Both the position numbers and the translations under genes were made by a program. DNA of 64,000 nt from Bacteroidota bacterium (GTDB lineage: Bacteria > Bacteroidota > Bacteroidia > B-17B0 > Aurantibacillaceae). The stretch covers positions 186,001 to 250,000 of the forward strand of contig CAUJCR010000001.1 in NCBI GenBank assembly GCA_963169355.1. The letters are read 5' to 3'. Positions 1 to 6,804 of the stretch are shown here, one piece after another. Below the pieces are notes generated by a model that saw only the letters and a list, made by a program, of their open reading frames with translations, was not told the DNA's origin and made no database searches. The first letter of the stretch is position 1. Each line of letters opens with the position of its first letter.

Positions 1-6
1 TGGTAA

Positions 7-279
7 CTAAACAAGTGTTTTCTTACCAGCCTCATCAAACTTCTTAACCAGTATTTCAGCAAGAAAACGCAGGTACTCAACTATGCTTTTATTGTAAAAA
101 TCCAGCTTACGAAGTGTCTGGCTAATTACTTGTTGTTCGTTGAGCGGTGCGTTATGGATTGCTTCAATAACAAAATCGGTGTCAATGAAGTGAGTTAGTC
201 CGTTGGTGTCGGTTATCTCAAACATGGTGTAATTGATTTGTTTTTCTTGAAAGAAGTTGCTTAGATATGTTTTGCTCAT
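7..279 (-). CDS. small hypothetical protein (90 aa)
   Basis: This is a 90-residue, probably soluble protein with no signal peptide or membrane segment. The frame starts at ATG (277-279) and stops at TAG (7-9). The sequence is charged and probably helical, with an acidic centre and a lysine-rich end (EILVKKFDEAGKK). I do not recognise a family. It is transcribed away from the polymerase-like gene at 757, with a repeat-rich non-coding stretch between them, so it may be an accessory protein of the same mobile element. That role is inferred from position only. It could also be a chance frame, though its length and normal composition argue for a gene. Confidence 0.55.
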   Translation of the reverse strand: MSKTYLSNFFQEKQINYTMFEITDTNGLTHFIDTDFVIEAIHNAPLNEQQVISQTLRKLDFYNKSIVEYLRFLAEILVKKFDEAGKKTLV

Positions 280-391
280 GGCTCTGAATGGGTTGATTTT
301 CCTGGTATAAAGGTAAAGCCCTGGATTTGAACTTCCTACAAAAACCCTGGTTTTCCTGGGGTTTCACGGTATTGAGCTGTTAAGCTTTACA

Positions 392-581
392 AAAAGTTCA
401 TTTATGATTTTCTCTGCGTGCCTTTCAGGTGTTGAGGTTCAGAGGTTTTTCGAGTTCATTTAGGACACTATAAGCCAGCGAAGCGACCCACCCCGTGCCT
501 TATAGTGTCCTTTTTTATCCTTAAAAATCTCTGTCCCCTATGGTATTGTTGAGGTACGTGGATTTTCATAAATGAACTTTT
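392..581. repeat. 16-bp inverted repeat pair enclosing a hairpin
   Basis: AAAGTTCATTTATGA preceded by A (392-407) is the exact reverse complement of 566-581. The arms are 158 bp apart and enclose the terminator-like hairpin at 462-511. The match was read directly. A role as an attachment, resolution or origin site is inference. Confidence 0.6.
462..516 (+). terminator. 13-bp-stem hairpin with T-run
   Basis: AGGACACTATAAG (462-474) pairs perfectly with CTTATAGTGTCCT (499-511), across a 24-nt G+C-rich loop, and the T-run continues to 516. It has the form of an intrinsic terminator for plus-strand transcripts. However, the nearest gene upstream (7-279) is on the other strand, so it would have to end an unannotated plus-strand RNA or act as a recombination or origin hairpin. 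Confidence 0.5.
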
Positions 582-676
582 AGATTATTTTCAGAAATCT
601 TGTGCTTACCTATTGACATTTTCCACTTATTTCAGTATACTTAATAAAAGCTTATCCAAGATGGGCTTTGCTGGTT

Positions 677-700
677 CCTATCGGGGTTGCTCCCGATAGG
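677..700 (+). other. perfect 9-bp hairpin in leader of polymerase-like gene
   Basis: CCTATCGGG (677-685) pairs with CCCGATAGG (692-700) around a 6-nt loop (GTTGCT). It lies 57 bp before the GTG start at 757 and may be part of a structured 5' untranslated region. There is no following T-run, so it is not a simple terminator. Confidence 0.45.
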
Positions 701-756
701 TCTCTGTCCAGTTAGGATAGAGAAAAGCATAACATAAAACAGAGATTCAATGAAAA

Positions 757-2172
757 GTGAAAAAACAAAAACAGTTCAGGCGTTACATTCCCGTAAAACT
801 TAAAGAAGCCTTAGACCAATTAAGCTATGAGCGTAAAGATGACCTTTACACTATTATAGACCTTATTTCCCGAAAGGAAATTTATTTTAAATCGGATTAC
901 CAGAACCGACACGGGTACACCGAAATATCAAAAGCTCAGTTTAAAGAATACATTGCGAGTAGCGAACACCTGAGCAATGGGTTACAGTTCCTTATTGATA
1001 ATAAACTATTGCTGCAAAATCCATTTTACATAATTGGTGTGGAATCAAAAAAATATAAGATACCCAGAGAGTATTTAGGCAAGACCGTTCCAATTACCAT
1101 AAGAGATAAGAACATTAATAAACGCATCAGCGATAAGATTAAACGAAACAAAAAGATGAAAGCAAAAAACTTAGAATTTGCTAAGACCGAGTATTACAAA
1201 ACATTTAAGATTGATATTGAAGGAGCAAGGCAAGCGATATTAAACAAGACGGTAACTGAAATTAAAAGCCTTTGTTACCGATTAAATTTAATTTACAGCG
1301 ATAAGGATGTATTAGATATTATTGAGTGTAAGAATGATTATATAAAGACACGCTTTTGTATCATGCTACATAAAGAAGGTTATGAACTGGATAACATTAT
1401 GCACCGTTACATGATATATAATACACGTATTAACGCTATTAATGACGGTTTCCTGTTCTTTAAGCGTAACAGCACCAATGGAAGACTTGACACCAATCTG
1501 ACATCGTTACCAAGCTTTTTAAGACCGTTTTTAATTGCTTCGGAAAAGTTAATGAACATTGATATAAAGAACTCACAACCATATTTCTTATACACGCTTA
1601 TCATGCACAAGTCAGAGATTGACCAAACGGAGTTAAAAAGATATGCGGAGCTGGTAATCGGTGGAAGCTTTTACGAGTATCTGGCAGAGCAATACAAAAA
1701 ACAAACTGGTTACACCAGAGAACGACACCAGATGAAAAACATGTTGTTTAAAATCTTCTTTTCGAGAGTGAATAGCTATAAAGAACAAAAACAATTCTTT
1801 GGTGGTTTGTTCCCAACGATTATGAATCACATTAACCAGACCAATGAAGAAAAGCATAATACTTTATCTATCCAGCTTCAAACAAAAGAATCATTTACGG
1901 TGTTGGATATAATCTTGCCATTGTTAGAGAAGCAAGGCATAAGACCTTATACTATACATGATAGCTTTGTATGTAAGGAATCTGAGGCAATGACTATAAA
2001 GCAAGTATTTATTGATAAGGTTACAGAGTTATACGGAATTGCACCAGCTCTGCACATAGATTATTTGATTAATGAGAAACCAATGGAAGACGATGAATTA
2101 ATAACAGACTTTGATGCTTTCATTGATGAGATGAATAAACTGGATGGCGGTGAAGACAGGGAGGCGGCTTAA
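757..2172 (+). CDS. stand-alone family-A-polymerase-like protein (divergent)
   Basis: This 471-residue protein carries, in the right order, a set of motifs that resemble the polymerase core of family A DNA polymerases. NGRLDTNLTSLPSF (241-254) resembles the TGRLSS...PNLQNIP motif. D269 in NIDIKNSQP fits motif A, with its Asp and SQ. RHQMKNMLFKIFF (323-335) fits the motif B pattern R-x3-K-x3-F-x3-F/Y. TIHDSF (399-404) fits motif C, with H401 and D402. The 5'-3' and 3'-5' exonuclease domains are absent, and residues 1-240 match nothing I know. The start is GTG at 757, because the ATG at 750 is in another frame and a stop precedes the GTG. A replication or priming enzyme of a mobile element is the likely role. 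It could instead be a single-subunit RNA polymerase relative. The assignment rests on motifs only. Confidence 0.6.
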   Translation: MKKQKQFRRYIPVKLKEALDQLSYERKDDLYTIIDLISRKEIYFKSDYQNRHGYTEISKAQFKEYIASSEHLSNGLQFLIDNKLLLQNPFYIIGVESKKYKIPREYLGKTVPITIRDKNINKRISDKIKRNKKMKAKNLEFAKTEYYKTFKIDIEGARQAILNKTVTEIKSLCYRLNLIYSDKDVLDIIECKNDYIKTRFCIMLHKEGYELDNIMHRYMIYNTRINAINDGFLFFKRNSTNGRLDTNLTSLPSFLRPFLIASEKLMNIDIKNSQPYFLYTLIMHKSEIDQTELKRYAELVIGGSFYEYLAEQYKKQTGYTRERHQMKNMLFKIFFSRVNSYKEQKQFFGGLFPTIMNHINQTNEEKHNTLSIQLQTKESFTVLDIILPLLEKQGIRPYTIHDSFVCKESEAMTIKQVFIDKVTELYGIAPALHIDYLINEKPMEDDELITDFDAFIDEMNKLDGGEDREAA

Positions 2173-2182
2173 TATTGGTTTC

Positions 2183-2210
2183 GGTCAAATCCCGGAATCG
2201 GGATTTGACC
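2183..2210 (+). other. perfect 12-bp hairpin after polymerase-like gene
   Basis: GGTCAAATCCCG (2183-2194) pairs exactly with CGGGATTTGACC (2199-2210) across the loop GAAT. It begins 10 bp after the stop codon of the polymerase-like gene. There is no T-run, so it is either a factor-dependent terminator, an RNA-stabilising stem or an element-specific site. Confidence 0.55.
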
Positions 2211-2546
2211 TGACACCTTCTTAAATCAATTTCAAAAAAATAATCCCAGTCCGAGAGGCACTTAGAGGGGTTCCTTTGAAGAGGTCGGAAATTGTGTATA
2301 TAAGAGCGGTAACGAAACTTATTTGACCAATTTGCACAACGGAGGCAGGGCTGGTCGGAATTTTCCAACGGGGGACGGGAGGCGTTTACCGAACACATTG
2401 AAAGGAATACTTAAAATTTATATTGTTTTCGAGGTTTCCTGTTTAAACCTATAGAATATGAACGTGAGAAGGTTGTTCCCGAATCAATATAAATAAGCAT
2501 GCTTAAAACCAATTCTTTTGGCTCTCGGAACGATATTTATAGTAAT
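2211..2546. other. non-coding stretch, locally G+C-richer
   Basis: No gene is supported here. A 92-codon minus-strand frame across 2120-2398 is low in plausibility. The part at about 2330-2395 (GGAGGCAGGG, GGGGGACGGGAGG) is clearly richer in G than its surroundings, and GGTCGGAA occurs twice (about 2284 and 2352). Such a patch in an A+T-rich genome often marks a structured RNA. I could not fold it reliably by eye. Confidence 0.35.
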
Positions 2547-2696
2547 ATGAAGAAAACCATTACACTAATACTCCGACCTTCTCAGATTGAATATTTACTA
2601 AACAATTTGCCTGTTGGTCATACAATCAAAGCTAAAGCATCGGACTTAGATTACATTATTATAGCTGCAAAAAAGGAACGAAACAAACGGAAATAA
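2547..2696 (+). CDS. small hypothetical protein (49 aa)
   Basis: This is a small basic protein ending in KKERNKRK. I prefer the ATG at 2547 (MKKTITLILRPSQ) over the in-frame ATG at 2499, because the 16 extra residues look unlike protein. The core could be a small ribbon or RHH-like fold, but I recognise no family. It converges on the minus-strand SHOCT gene, with a minus-strand terminator between them. It belongs to the accessory region, and its role is unknown. Confidence 0.45.
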   Translation: MKKTITLILRPSQIEYLLNNLPVGHTIKAKASDLDYIIIAAKKERNKRK

Positions 2697-2717
2697 AAAA
2701 GCACCGCATAACGGTGC
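2695..2717 (-). terminator. terminator of the SHOCT/lipoprotein operon
   Basis: GCACCG (2701-2706) pairs with CGGTGC (2712-2717). Read on the minus strand, the stem is followed by a run of six T (complement of 2695-2700). It lies 25 bp after the stop of the SHOCT gene and also meets the 3' end of the plus-strand small ORF. Confidence 0.65.
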
Positions 2718-2741
2718 GTAGTGTTTCATCATAAAACGGGG

Positions 2742-3458
2742 TTACTGGTTGAGCAATTCAACTTTCTTTTTTTCAAACTCTTCTTTAGTAAGTATTCCAG
2801 ATTGATATAGGTCTCCGAGCTTCTTTAGGTCATCCAGTTGAGTGGTTGAACTTGGTTTAATGTTCTGCTCTGGTGTCGGTGTTACAATTGATTGTTGAGG
2901 TAGTGGCTGTTTGTTTTCTAAGAAGTGTTTTAAATCGCTGATAGCTGTTTCAAGTTTTTTAAGCTTGGGCAAATCGGATTCCATAGCAAACAAACTGGCA
3001 TTATTACCGCTTTTGTTCCCAATGGTAACGGCATAGCCTCTGTCTGCAAAAAATCTTAATATAAACTTTTCGTATAAGCCTGTCTCTAAAAAAGCATCAA
3101 ACACAAATACGAACCAAATAAAACCAGCCAGTAAAAACGAACCAACGAAAATGATAATTGCCAACCAGCCGAAAAAAATATCCTTAATACTGGCATCAAA
3201 AAATATAGCTCCCCATTCATCATTAACGAAAATCAAATCTATAAATAACGCCAGTAAACAACCACCTATTAGCGTTCTTGTAATCATTCCTATTACCGAT
3301 AAGCGTGGCTGAGTGAATTTAATGTACTTAACATTGTCAATGTTCTTTGCATCTATACTTGTACTTCCGTTATCAGCTTTGGCAATTAGCTTATTTTCGT
3401 TCAGGTCAACAACAACACCAGAGCTAAAACGAAATATTTGTGATTCAAATTTTTCCAT
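2742..3458 (-). CDS. SHOCT-domain membrane protein
   Basis: This 238-residue protein has an N-terminal region that looks like a small beta domain (about residues 1-50), then two or three hydrophobic segments (roughly 55-78 and 92-120), a soluble stretch, a proline/glutamine-rich linker, and a C-terminal SHOCT motif (DDLKKLGDLYQSGILTKEEF, within the last 30 residues). SHOCT motifs are short helical oligomerisation or interaction modules often found at the ends of bacterial membrane proteins. The gene follows the lipoprotein gene 3470-3709 by 11 bp on the same strand, so the two are probably co-transcribed from the promoter at about 3734-3741. The function is unknown. The domain call is fairly sure and the biological role is not. 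Confidence 0.7.
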   Translation of the reverse strand: MEKFESQIFRFSSGVVVDLNENKLIAKADNGSTSIDAKNIDNVKYIKFTQPRLSVIGMITRTLIGGCLLALFIDLIFVNDEWGAIFFDASIKDIFFGWLAIIIFVGSFLLAGFIWFVFVFDAFLETGLYEKFILRFFADRGYAVTIGNKSGNNASLFAMESDLPKLKKLETAISDLKHFLENKQPLPQQSIVTPTPEQNIKPSSTTQLDDLKKLGDLYQSGILTKEEFEKKKVELLNQ

Positions 3459-3469
3459 AGGTGTTGAGG

Positions 3470-3709
3470 TTATTGTTTAGCTGCTCTAAAACCTTCTTTC
3501 CAGCACTCTGGAACTTCGCCTATCATTCCAGCACCGTTATTGCACTCTCTCATATGTTCTTCTGGAGTACTCCAAATAGAAGATTTTCCAGCTTCGTACC
3601 CAGACTTATACCCTTCGTTAGATACGTTACAAGTAGTCTCTTTGTTTTTACTTCCACCGCAAGCGGTTAGTATAGCTAAAGTTGATAAAATTATTATACT
3701 TTTTCTCAT
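3470..3709 (-). CDS. small lipoprotein, unknown function
   Basis: The start is chosen at 3709 (MRKSIIILSTLAILTACGGS) because this gives a lipoprotein signal peptide with lipobox LTAC. The longer frame from 3736 would begin inside the likely promoter. The mature part is about 60 residues and has several cysteines and tryptophans (for example ECWKEGF). I do not recognise a family. Residues such as GYKSGYEAGKSS look like a small periplasmic or inner-leaflet anchored protein. It is the first gene of a two-gene minus-strand operon with the SHOCT membrane protein, transcribed divergently from an XRE regulator that may control it. Confidence 0.6.
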   Translation of the reverse strand: MRKSIIILSTLAILTACGGSKNKETTCNVSNEGYKSGYEAGKSSIWSTPEEHMRECNNGAGMIGEVPECWKEGFRAAKQ

Positions 3710-3733
3710 GGTTAAATTATTGGTTTTACAGGA

Positions 3734-3775
3734 CAAATATAATAATTATAGTAGTAATATAAAACTACTATAATT
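3734..3775. promoter_or_regulatory. minus-strand promoter and 12-bp-arm inverted repeat (candidate XRE operator)
   Basis: AATTATAGTAGT (3744-3755) is the exact reverse complement of 3764-3775, with an 8-bp spacer. Directly beside it, 3734-3741 reads TATATTTG on the minus strand, a match to the Bacteroidota -7 element TAnnTTTG, 25 bp before the lipoprotein start at 3709. The inverted repeat therefore covers the expected -33 region. The position, between an XRE regulator and a divergent operon, fits a repressor operator. Binding is inferred. Confidence 0.6.
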
Positions 3776-3832
3776 TAATGTCAGTAATTATCCAAACACT
3801 ATCTCCGACTTTTGATAGAAGCCTTTATTATC

Positions 3833-4054
3833 ATGGAGATAGACACAAATTCACACCTAAAGAAGTTGGGTAAGAACATTGCCCAAATGCGTGAAAAGAA
3901 AAAGATAACTCAGTATAAGTTAGCTAAAGAGATATTGACCGACCAATCCAATTTAGCGAGGATTGAGGACGGAAAGGTAAACCCAACGGTGAAGACTTTG
4001 CTTAAAATAAGCACCGTTTTAAAATGTAGGGTGAAGGATTTTTTTGATTTCTAA
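3833..4054 (+). CDS. XRE-family helix-turn-helix regulator
   Basis: This is a 73-residue protein that is almost wholly a Cro/C1-type HTH domain, with LGKNIAQMREKKKITQYKLA as helices 1-2 and SNLARIEDGKVNPTVKTLLK as the recognition part. The start is taken at ATG 3833 (MEIDTNSHLKK), because the longer frame begins with TTG. It is transcribed divergently from the lipoprotein/SHOCT operon, with a 12-bp-arm inverted repeat in the gap, so it probably represses that operon or itself. Small XRE proteins of this kind are common on mobile elements and in Bacteroidota chromosomes. Confidence 0.8.
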   Translation: MEIDTNSHLKKLGKNIAQMREKKKITQYKLAKEILTDQSNLARIEDGKVNPTVKTLLKISTVLKCRVKDFFDF

Positions 4055-4055
4055 C

Positions 4056-4086
4056 AACAAAAAAAAGAGAGCTTTTACACTCTCTT
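4056..4086 (-). terminator. terminator after the Rhs-tip/lipoprotein pair
   Basis: AAGAGAG (4065-4071) pairs with CTCTCTT (4080-4086) around an 8-nt loop. On the minus strand the stem is followed by eight T (complement of 4057-4064). It can end minus-strand transcripts that come from the gene at 4184-4678, and it also sits just after the XRE gene on the plus strand. Confidence 0.55.
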
Positions 4087-4183
4087 CAGTTCGATTTTTA
4101 CAGCCTGTTAAATGGCTTTGGCTCTTTAGAAAACCAATAGGCTGAGATTTTTTGATTCCTCAGGTGACAATTGGTACACGACC

Positions 4184-4678
4184 TTATTTTTCAATAGGGT
4201 TAGAATTAGAATAAAAGTCTTTAGATGCCTTAATTTGGATTGTGTCCCCATTAAAAACATAAAAAAGTTTTGCTTGTTTTAACAAACTATCTGCTATTGG
4301 ATAGATTTTGGACATTATGGCAGCCTCATCAAAATCAACTTTATATTTAATTGGAGATTCTATGTTGATTAGCGTGCTATCAGACTTCTTCAAAACTATT
4401 TGTCTTTGAGCATATTTGAGATATGTAAATTTACCTTGAACATCTTCAATAAAGATTGAGTTACTGTCAATCCTACAGTCAAGTTTATCATCATTCTTAA
4501 TTTTTACTTTGTAAGAAAAGTACATTTCGCTCTGGAAATTTAAATCCTTTACGTAAAATTGTGGAACAGTATAACATATAGTTACGCTTTCTAAACTCAA
4601 CCGAATTTCTTTCTTACTATCTTTACAAGAGATAAGAAGTATAATTAAAGTACAAACAATCAACGAGGATTTCATCAT
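4184..4678 (-). CDS. lipoprotein, probable immunity protein of the Rhs tip
   Basis: This 164-residue protein begins MMKSSLIVCTLIILLISCKDS, a lipoprotein signal peptide with lipobox LISC. The mature part looks like a beta-rich domain without a family I know. The start overlaps the stop of the Rhs-tip gene by 4 bp (ATGA), so the two are translationally coupled. In polymorphic toxin loci the small gene directly after an Rhs toxin tip is normally its immunity gene, and envelope-anchored lipoproteins are one known form. This role is inferred from position. The lipid anchor would place it where an incoming metallopeptidase toxin would first act, in the periplasm. Confidence 0.6.
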   Translation of the reverse strand: MMKSSLIVCTLIILLISCKDSKKEIRLSLESVTICYTVPQFYVKDLNFQSEMYFSYKVKIKNDDKLDCRIDSNSIFIEDVQGKFTYLKYAQRQIVLKKSDSTLINIESPIKYKVDFDEAAIMSKIYPIADSLLKQAKLFYVFNGDTIQIKASKDFYSNSNPIEK

Positions 4679-5748
4679 TTTTTTTCTTTGTATTTTTCGT
4701 AAATAGGTTTATATTTTTCTTTCCATTTCTTACCCTCATTCCTTATTGCCTCATTTTGCTCTTTAGTATAGCTTTTATTATTATATCCATCAAGAGCATT
4801 GAATATTTCGTTAACAACGTCGAAAACAGCCGCCTTTAATTCGGGAGTGGTTTTGGCAAACTCTGGAGAGTTGATTTGCTTGTAATAAACGCTTAAATGC
4901 TCAAATCCATCATTTGTGGTAAACTCGCCATGTGTCTTTTCATGCCTCAAGACACTGATAAAATTATTCCCGTCATTTAATACCGAAGAAACTTTACCAT
5001 AATAGAGACTGATTGATATTCTATTTGTCTTATCATTATGATTCATGATGTCGCTACCCGTAGCAATCGTACCTTGATTATAAACACTGTTAGATTCGTA
5101 TTCAATTTGCCCACTGGAATTAGATTTGGAGGTTCTATTTGCAACGGAAAGACTTCCACCACCAAGAGACTTAACATCTAAACCAGCAGATTTCGCATAA
5201 TAAGCCCCAATGTTTGTCAACGTTTTTGCATTGTCTTTGTTAAAAGAGTAATCTTTAAGTTGTTGCTTAACGCCTTTTTCGTTCACAATATGAATAGTTC
5301 TTGTCTTCTTGTCGTCTGAATACAAAAATACACCTTTAGAATTAAAAAAGTCATCGTCACCATCGGGGTCTACCTTCCAAATAGGAGAGTTACTAAAACA
5401 ACTATAATCACTTTGCCAAGGTTTTTTAACTGGGTCAATATTCCACCTACGACCTAACCTTGCATCGTATTGCCAAAATTCAGCCGTGTAACTTGTTCCA
5501 TCGCTTCCGAAAACCTCGTCATCTTTCTCCTGTCCGTTCATGCCGTATCTATACTTAGAAGAGCTTTGATAATTCCTACCAGGCATTGGCGCACCGAAGG
5601 CGTAATAATCAGTTGAGCTTATCACATCGGGTAGGTAGTAGTCGGTTATAAAATCGTTATTGGCATCTACAGGTATTTTGCGGTCGGTAATAACAGTAAG
5701 TACATTTCCTAAATGGTTGCTTAGTTCGTATGGACTTACTCTTTTCAT
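4675..5748 (-). CDS. orphan Rhs core tip with HExxH toxin-like C-terminal domain
   Basis: The protein starts directly in Rhs core sequence (YELSNHLGNVLTVITDRK), continues through the RHS repeat-associated core (YRYGMNGQEKDDE, YDARLGRRWNIDP, SNSPIWKVDPDG), then switches to a variable domain of about 225 residues. That domain carries HEKTH, an HExxH zinc-peptidase motif (residues 269-273 from the chosen start), with EH ten residues on as a possible further ligand. A full Rhs protein is over 1,000 residues, so this is a 3' fragment. The start at 5748 (MKRVSPYEL) is preferred, since the nine residues of the longer frame (from 5775) are read out of the terminator palindrome. It may be a displaced, silent cassette or a locally expressed toxin. 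It is coupled to the lipoprotein gene at 4184-4678. Confidence 0.7.
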   Translation of the reverse strand: MKRVSPYELSNHLGNVLTVITDRKIPVDANNDFITDYYLPDVISSTDYYAFGAPMPGRNYQSSSKYRYGMNGQEKDDEVFGSDGTSYTAEFWQYDARLGRRWNIDPVKKPWQSDYSCFSNSPIWKVDPDGDDDFFNSKGVFLYSDDKKTRTIHIVNEKGVKQQLKDYSFNKDNAKTLTNIGAYYAKSAGLDVKSLGGGSLSVANRTSKSNSSGQIEYESNSVYNQGTIATGSDIMNHNDKTNRISISLYYGKVSSVLNDGNNFISVLRHEKTHGEFTTNDGFEHLSVYYKQINSPEFAKTTPELKAAVFDVVNEIFNALDGYNNKSYTKEQNEAIRNEGKKWKEKYKPIYEKYKEKK

Positions 5749-5760
5749 TAAGTAAATATA

Positions 5761-5797
5761 AAAAAAACGCTCCAAATTTTTTAAAAAATTTGGAGCG
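5761..5797 (-). terminator. 30-bp perfect palindromic terminator
   Basis: Positions 5768-5797 are a perfect 30-bp palindrome (CGCTCCAAATTTTTT and its complement). On the minus strand it is followed by a seven-T run. It lies 22 bp after the stop of the beta-barrel gene 5820-6734 and is its terminator. The Rhs fragment begins only 20 bp further on, so that fragment has little or no room for its own promoter. Confidence 0.8.
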
Positions 5798-5819
5798 ATA
5801 AGTATTTTAATTTCTGTTT

Positions 5820-6734
5820 TTAGAATTTAGCTCTAATCTTACGAACTTTACCTCTTTTCTTATGGCTAAAGAAATGACCATAACGTCCTCTGTAAAAACT
5901 CGATTTTCCTCTCAATACATAACTATAACTTAAACTCATAGTCATAAAAGCATCTTTATGGCTTTTGTCTCCACGTTTTTGCCCCCAAGTGTGCGAGTTA
6001 AATAAGCCTGCATTGTCTTTGGTAATCGGCACGCCCAACTCGGGTGTGCGTAATGATAAACTAGGGTCGCCCGACATGCTTGGATCATCAGGATAGTTAC
6101 CACTAATATCATCTAAGTAATCGGTAAATGTAGTGCGGTAATTTAATTCATAACCTATGCGGTGTTTTTTATGTATTGTAAAGTAAAAACCTAAACCTGC
6201 TGGTATCGAAAAACCAACAGGCGAGTATGTTTTACCCTCGGTGTGTAAAGGACGTAATTTTACCCATTCGCCATTTTTATTTGCTTTTGGGTTCGAGTAA
6301 TATCCACCTACACCTGCAAAAAAGTAAGCTCTAAATCCGTTTTTATAACGGTAAGTGTTTCCTAAATCATTATCTTCATAAAAAAACACTTGCCCTGTTA
6401 ACTCTAGGGTTACCATGTCGTTTCTAAAGTTTAAGTTACGAGCATTACGAGCTGGGTTGGTTGATAATTTATCATCGCCCTCAATACGTAAATATTCGGC
6501 ACCTAATTTTAAAGATACTTTTTGGTGTACTTTGTAGCGAGCAAATCCACCCACATTCCAGCGAGTTTTAGCTAATTTCATATCAGCCACAAAATCGCGG
6601 CGGGTTTTTTCTTTTCCTCCAATATCGCCTAGATAGTTAGATACGCCCACGTTAATACCATAATCCCAAAGCCATTGTGCCTCAGCCGAAAAGGTAATGA
6701 TAGTAACAAAAAGTAGTAAAAATATTTTCTTCAT
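5820..6734 (-). CDS. outer-membrane beta-barrel protein (DUF6089-like)
   Basis: This 304-residue protein has a signal peptide (MKKIFLLLFVTIITFSAEA, cleavage before QW). It then has alternating amphipathic strands with many aromatic and glycine residues (for example WLWDYGINVGVSNYLGDIGG), as expected for an outer-membrane barrel or a membrane-associated PorT/DUF6089-type protein of Bacteroidota. The C-terminus is strongly basic (SHKKRGKVRKIRAKF). It is the first chromosomal-looking gene after the accessory region and stands alone between the terminator at 5768 and the divergent flavoprotein gene at 6805. The exact role is unknown. Related barrels are often near cell-envelope or T9SS-related genes. 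Confidence 0.75.
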   Translation of the reverse strand: MKKIFLLLFVTIITFSAEAQWLWDYGINVGVSNYLGDIGGKEKTRRDFVADMKLAKTRWNVGGFARYKVHQKVSLKLGAEYLRIEGDDKLSTNPARNARNLNFRNDMVTLELTGQVFFYEDNDLGNTYRYKNGFRAYFFAGVGGYYSNPKANKNGEWVKLRPLHTEGKTYSPVGFSIPAGLGFYFTIHKKHRIGYELNYRTTFTDYLDDISGNYPDDPSMSGDPSLSLRTPELGVPITKDNAGLFNSHTWGQKRGDKSHKDAFMTMSLSYSYVLRGKSSFYRGRYGHFFSHKKRGKVRKIRAKF

Positions 6735-6804
6735 TGTAAAAACTTATGTTTAAGACATACAAAAATAATAAAATCTTTAAATTAGCAACAAATTTTTAGC
6801 AAAA

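Larger units (their letters stand above)
280..756. other. 477-bp non-coding region rich in inverted repeats
   Basis: No convincing reading frame lies here. The stretch holds a 16-bp inverted repeat pair (392-407 and 566-581), a 13-bp-stem hairpin with a T-run between those arms (462-516), and a 9-bp perfect hairpin (677-700) just before the polymerase-like gene. The 9-bp word TCTCTGTCC occurs twice (528-536 and 701-709), and the second copy can pair in part with ACAGAGA at 738-744. Hairpins this dense next to a polymerase-like gene would fit a replication origin, a resolution site or a structured leader RNA. The sequence does not tell which. Confidence 0.6.

Noticed and set aside
300..360. 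tRNA-like segment (GGATTTGAAC resembles a T-arm on the minus strand)
   Set aside because: The bases on both sides of the loop do not pair, and no acceptor or anticodon stem can be formed.
2120..2398. 92-codon minus-strand frame after the polymerase-like gene
   Set aside because: The composition (many Arg, Pro, Cys and His) is unlike the neighbouring genes. It overlaps the end of the polymerase-like gene and covers the hairpin.
1..5760. Insertion sequence, integrase or prophage
   Set aside because: No transposase, integrase, capsid or lysis protein was found in this stretch or elsewhere in the window. The mobile nature of the region rests on its gene content only.
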